This document shows positions 5,172 through 5,908 of a stretch of 5,908 bases of DNA, in pieces. The first letter of the stretch is position 1. Each line of letters begins with the position of its first letter. The position numbers and the translations under genes were made by a program. Source of the stretch: an uncultured Oscillospiraceae bacterium (GTDB lineage Bacteria > Bacillota > Clostridia > UBA1381); contig CAMCPC010000088.1 in assembly GCA_945876665.1 (NCBI GenBank), positions 1-5,908 on the forward strand, written 5' to 3'. Below the pieces are notes generated by a model. That model was not told the origin of the DNA. It saw only the letters and a program-made list of their open reading frames with translations, and searched no databases.

Positions 5172-5908
5172 ATGGCAAACAAGTATTGTTACCTATTTAC
5201 AGAAGGTAATGCAAACATGAGAGAGCTTCTTGGTGGTAAGGGTGCTAACCTTGCAGAGATGACCAACATCGGTCTTCCTGTTCCGCAGGGCTTCACAATT
5301 ACAACAGAGGCTTGTACTCAGTATTATGAGGATGGACGTACAATCAATCCGGAAATTATGGCTGAAATCAACGAGTACATCGGAAAGATGGAAGAAATCA
5401 CAGGCAAGAAGTTCGGTGATAAGGAAAATCCGCTTCTTGTATCAGTCCGCTCCGGTGCAAGAGCATCAATGCCGGGTATGATGGATACAATCCTTAACCT
5501 TGGTCTTAACGAGGACGTTGTTGAAGTTATCGCTAAGAAGTCAGGTAATCCAAGATGGGCTTGGGACTGCTACAGAAGATTTATCCAGATGTATTCTGAC
5601 GTAGTTATGGAAGTTGGTAAGAAGTATTTCGAAGAGCTTATCGACAAGATGAAGGAAGAAAAGGGTGTTACATTTGACGTTGACCTTACAGCTGACGATT
5701 TGAAAGAGCTTGCTTCACAGTTCAAGGCTGAATACAAGTCAAAGATCGGCGAGGACTTCCCTTCAGATCCAAAGGAACAGCTTATGGGCGCTGTTAAAGC
5801 AGTATTCCGTTCATGGGACAACCCACGTGCTAACGTATACCGCCGTGATAACGATATTCCTTACTCATGGGGTACAGCCGTTAACGTACAGTCAATGGCA
5901 TTCGGTAA
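5172..5908 (+). CDS. ppdK: Pyruvate phosphate dikinase, N-terminal part (cut by window end)
   Basis: PPDK interconverts pyruvate, ATP and phosphate with PEP, AMP and pyrophosphate. In many Clostridia it takes part in glycolysis or PEP resynthesis. About 245 codons are visible of a family length near 875; the frame is open to the last base, so this is truncation by the window, not a broken gene. All visible sequence belongs to the N-terminal ATP-grasp nucleotide-binding domain: [10 protein letters not shown] (21-30, with the conserved Lys23), [14 protein letters not shown] (35-48), [20 protein letters not shown] (91-110, with the catalytic Arg93), [12 protein letters not shown], and FRSWDNPRA followed by YRR. 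It closely follows the Clostridium symbiosum enzyme as I remember it. AGGAGG at 5157-5162, 9 bases before the ATG, sets the start. The His swivel and PEP-binding domains lie beyond the window. Confidence 0.97.
   Translation, partial: MANKYCYLFTEGNANMRELLGGKGANLAEMTNIGLPVPQGFTITTEACTQYYEDGRTINPEIMAEINEYIGKMEEITGKKFGDKENPLLVSVRSGARASMPGMMDTILNLGLNEDVVEVIAKKSGNPRWAWDCYRRFIQMYSDVVMEVGKKYFEELIDKMKEEKGVTFDVDLTADDLKELASQFKAEYKSKIGEDFPSDPKEQLMGAVKAVFRSWDNPRANVYRRDNDIPYSWGTAVNVQSMAFG

Noticed and set aside
5172..5908. ppdK as a truncated pseudogene
   Set aside because: The frame is uninterrupted and all expected N-terminal motifs are present; it ends only because the window ends.

Overview
The window looks like chromosomal DNA from an anaerobic, low-to-moderate GC Clostridia-type Firmicute (Lachnospiraceae or Oscillospiraceae would fit). 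Supporting signs are strong TTAGGAGG-type ribosome binding sites, clostridial-like promoters, a pyruvate phosphate dikinase that closely resembles the Clostridium symbiosum enzyme as I remember it, and a propanediol-type bacterial microcompartment (BMC) locus. Species cannot be fixed from the sequence alone. Every gene I can support is on the + strand.

Positions 1-2940 hold the 3' part of a BMC operon that must start upstream of the window: pduL (phosphate acyltransferase), pduN (EutN/CcmL vertex pentamer), pduS (RnfC-like Fe-S flavoprotein) and pduT (tandem-domain shell trimer with the Fe-S cysteine). A stem-loop with a short T-run follows. PduL recycles CoA inside the compartment by turning acyl-CoA (probably propionyl-CoA) into acyl-phosphate. 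PduN closes the shell vertices. PduS and PduT look like an electron-transfer pair that could move electrons across the shell. The signature dehydratase, aldehyde dehydrogenase and hexameric shell proteins are not in view, so the substrate is inferred. 1,2-propanediol, perhaps from fucose or rhamnose, is the best guess. No evidence here separates a B12-dependent dehydratase from a glycyl-radical one.

Positions 2960-3730 encode a DeoR-family regulator directly downstream, with no visible promoter of its own. It is the natural candidate for control of the BMC operon by a phosphorylated sugar.

Positions 3731-5908 are core carbon metabolism. gap (NAD-type glyceraldehyde-3-phosphate dehydrogenase) has its own promoter, a structured leader and a strong intrinsic terminator. 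ppdK (pyruvate phosphate dikinase) has a strong extended -10 promoter and runs off the window end after about 245 codons. Both genes use a narrower, highly-expressed-type codon set than the pduS-regulator stretch. They are separate transcription units that join the story only through central metabolism: glycolytic flux, NADH and pyruvate/PEP conversion.

I see no mobile element, CRISPR array, tRNA or rRNA. The most notable observations are the intact PduS/PduT redox pair, the putative encapsulation helix on PduL, a perfect hairpin just ahead of the pduN ribosome binding site, and the double-palindrome leader of gap. None of these amounts to a clearly new system.
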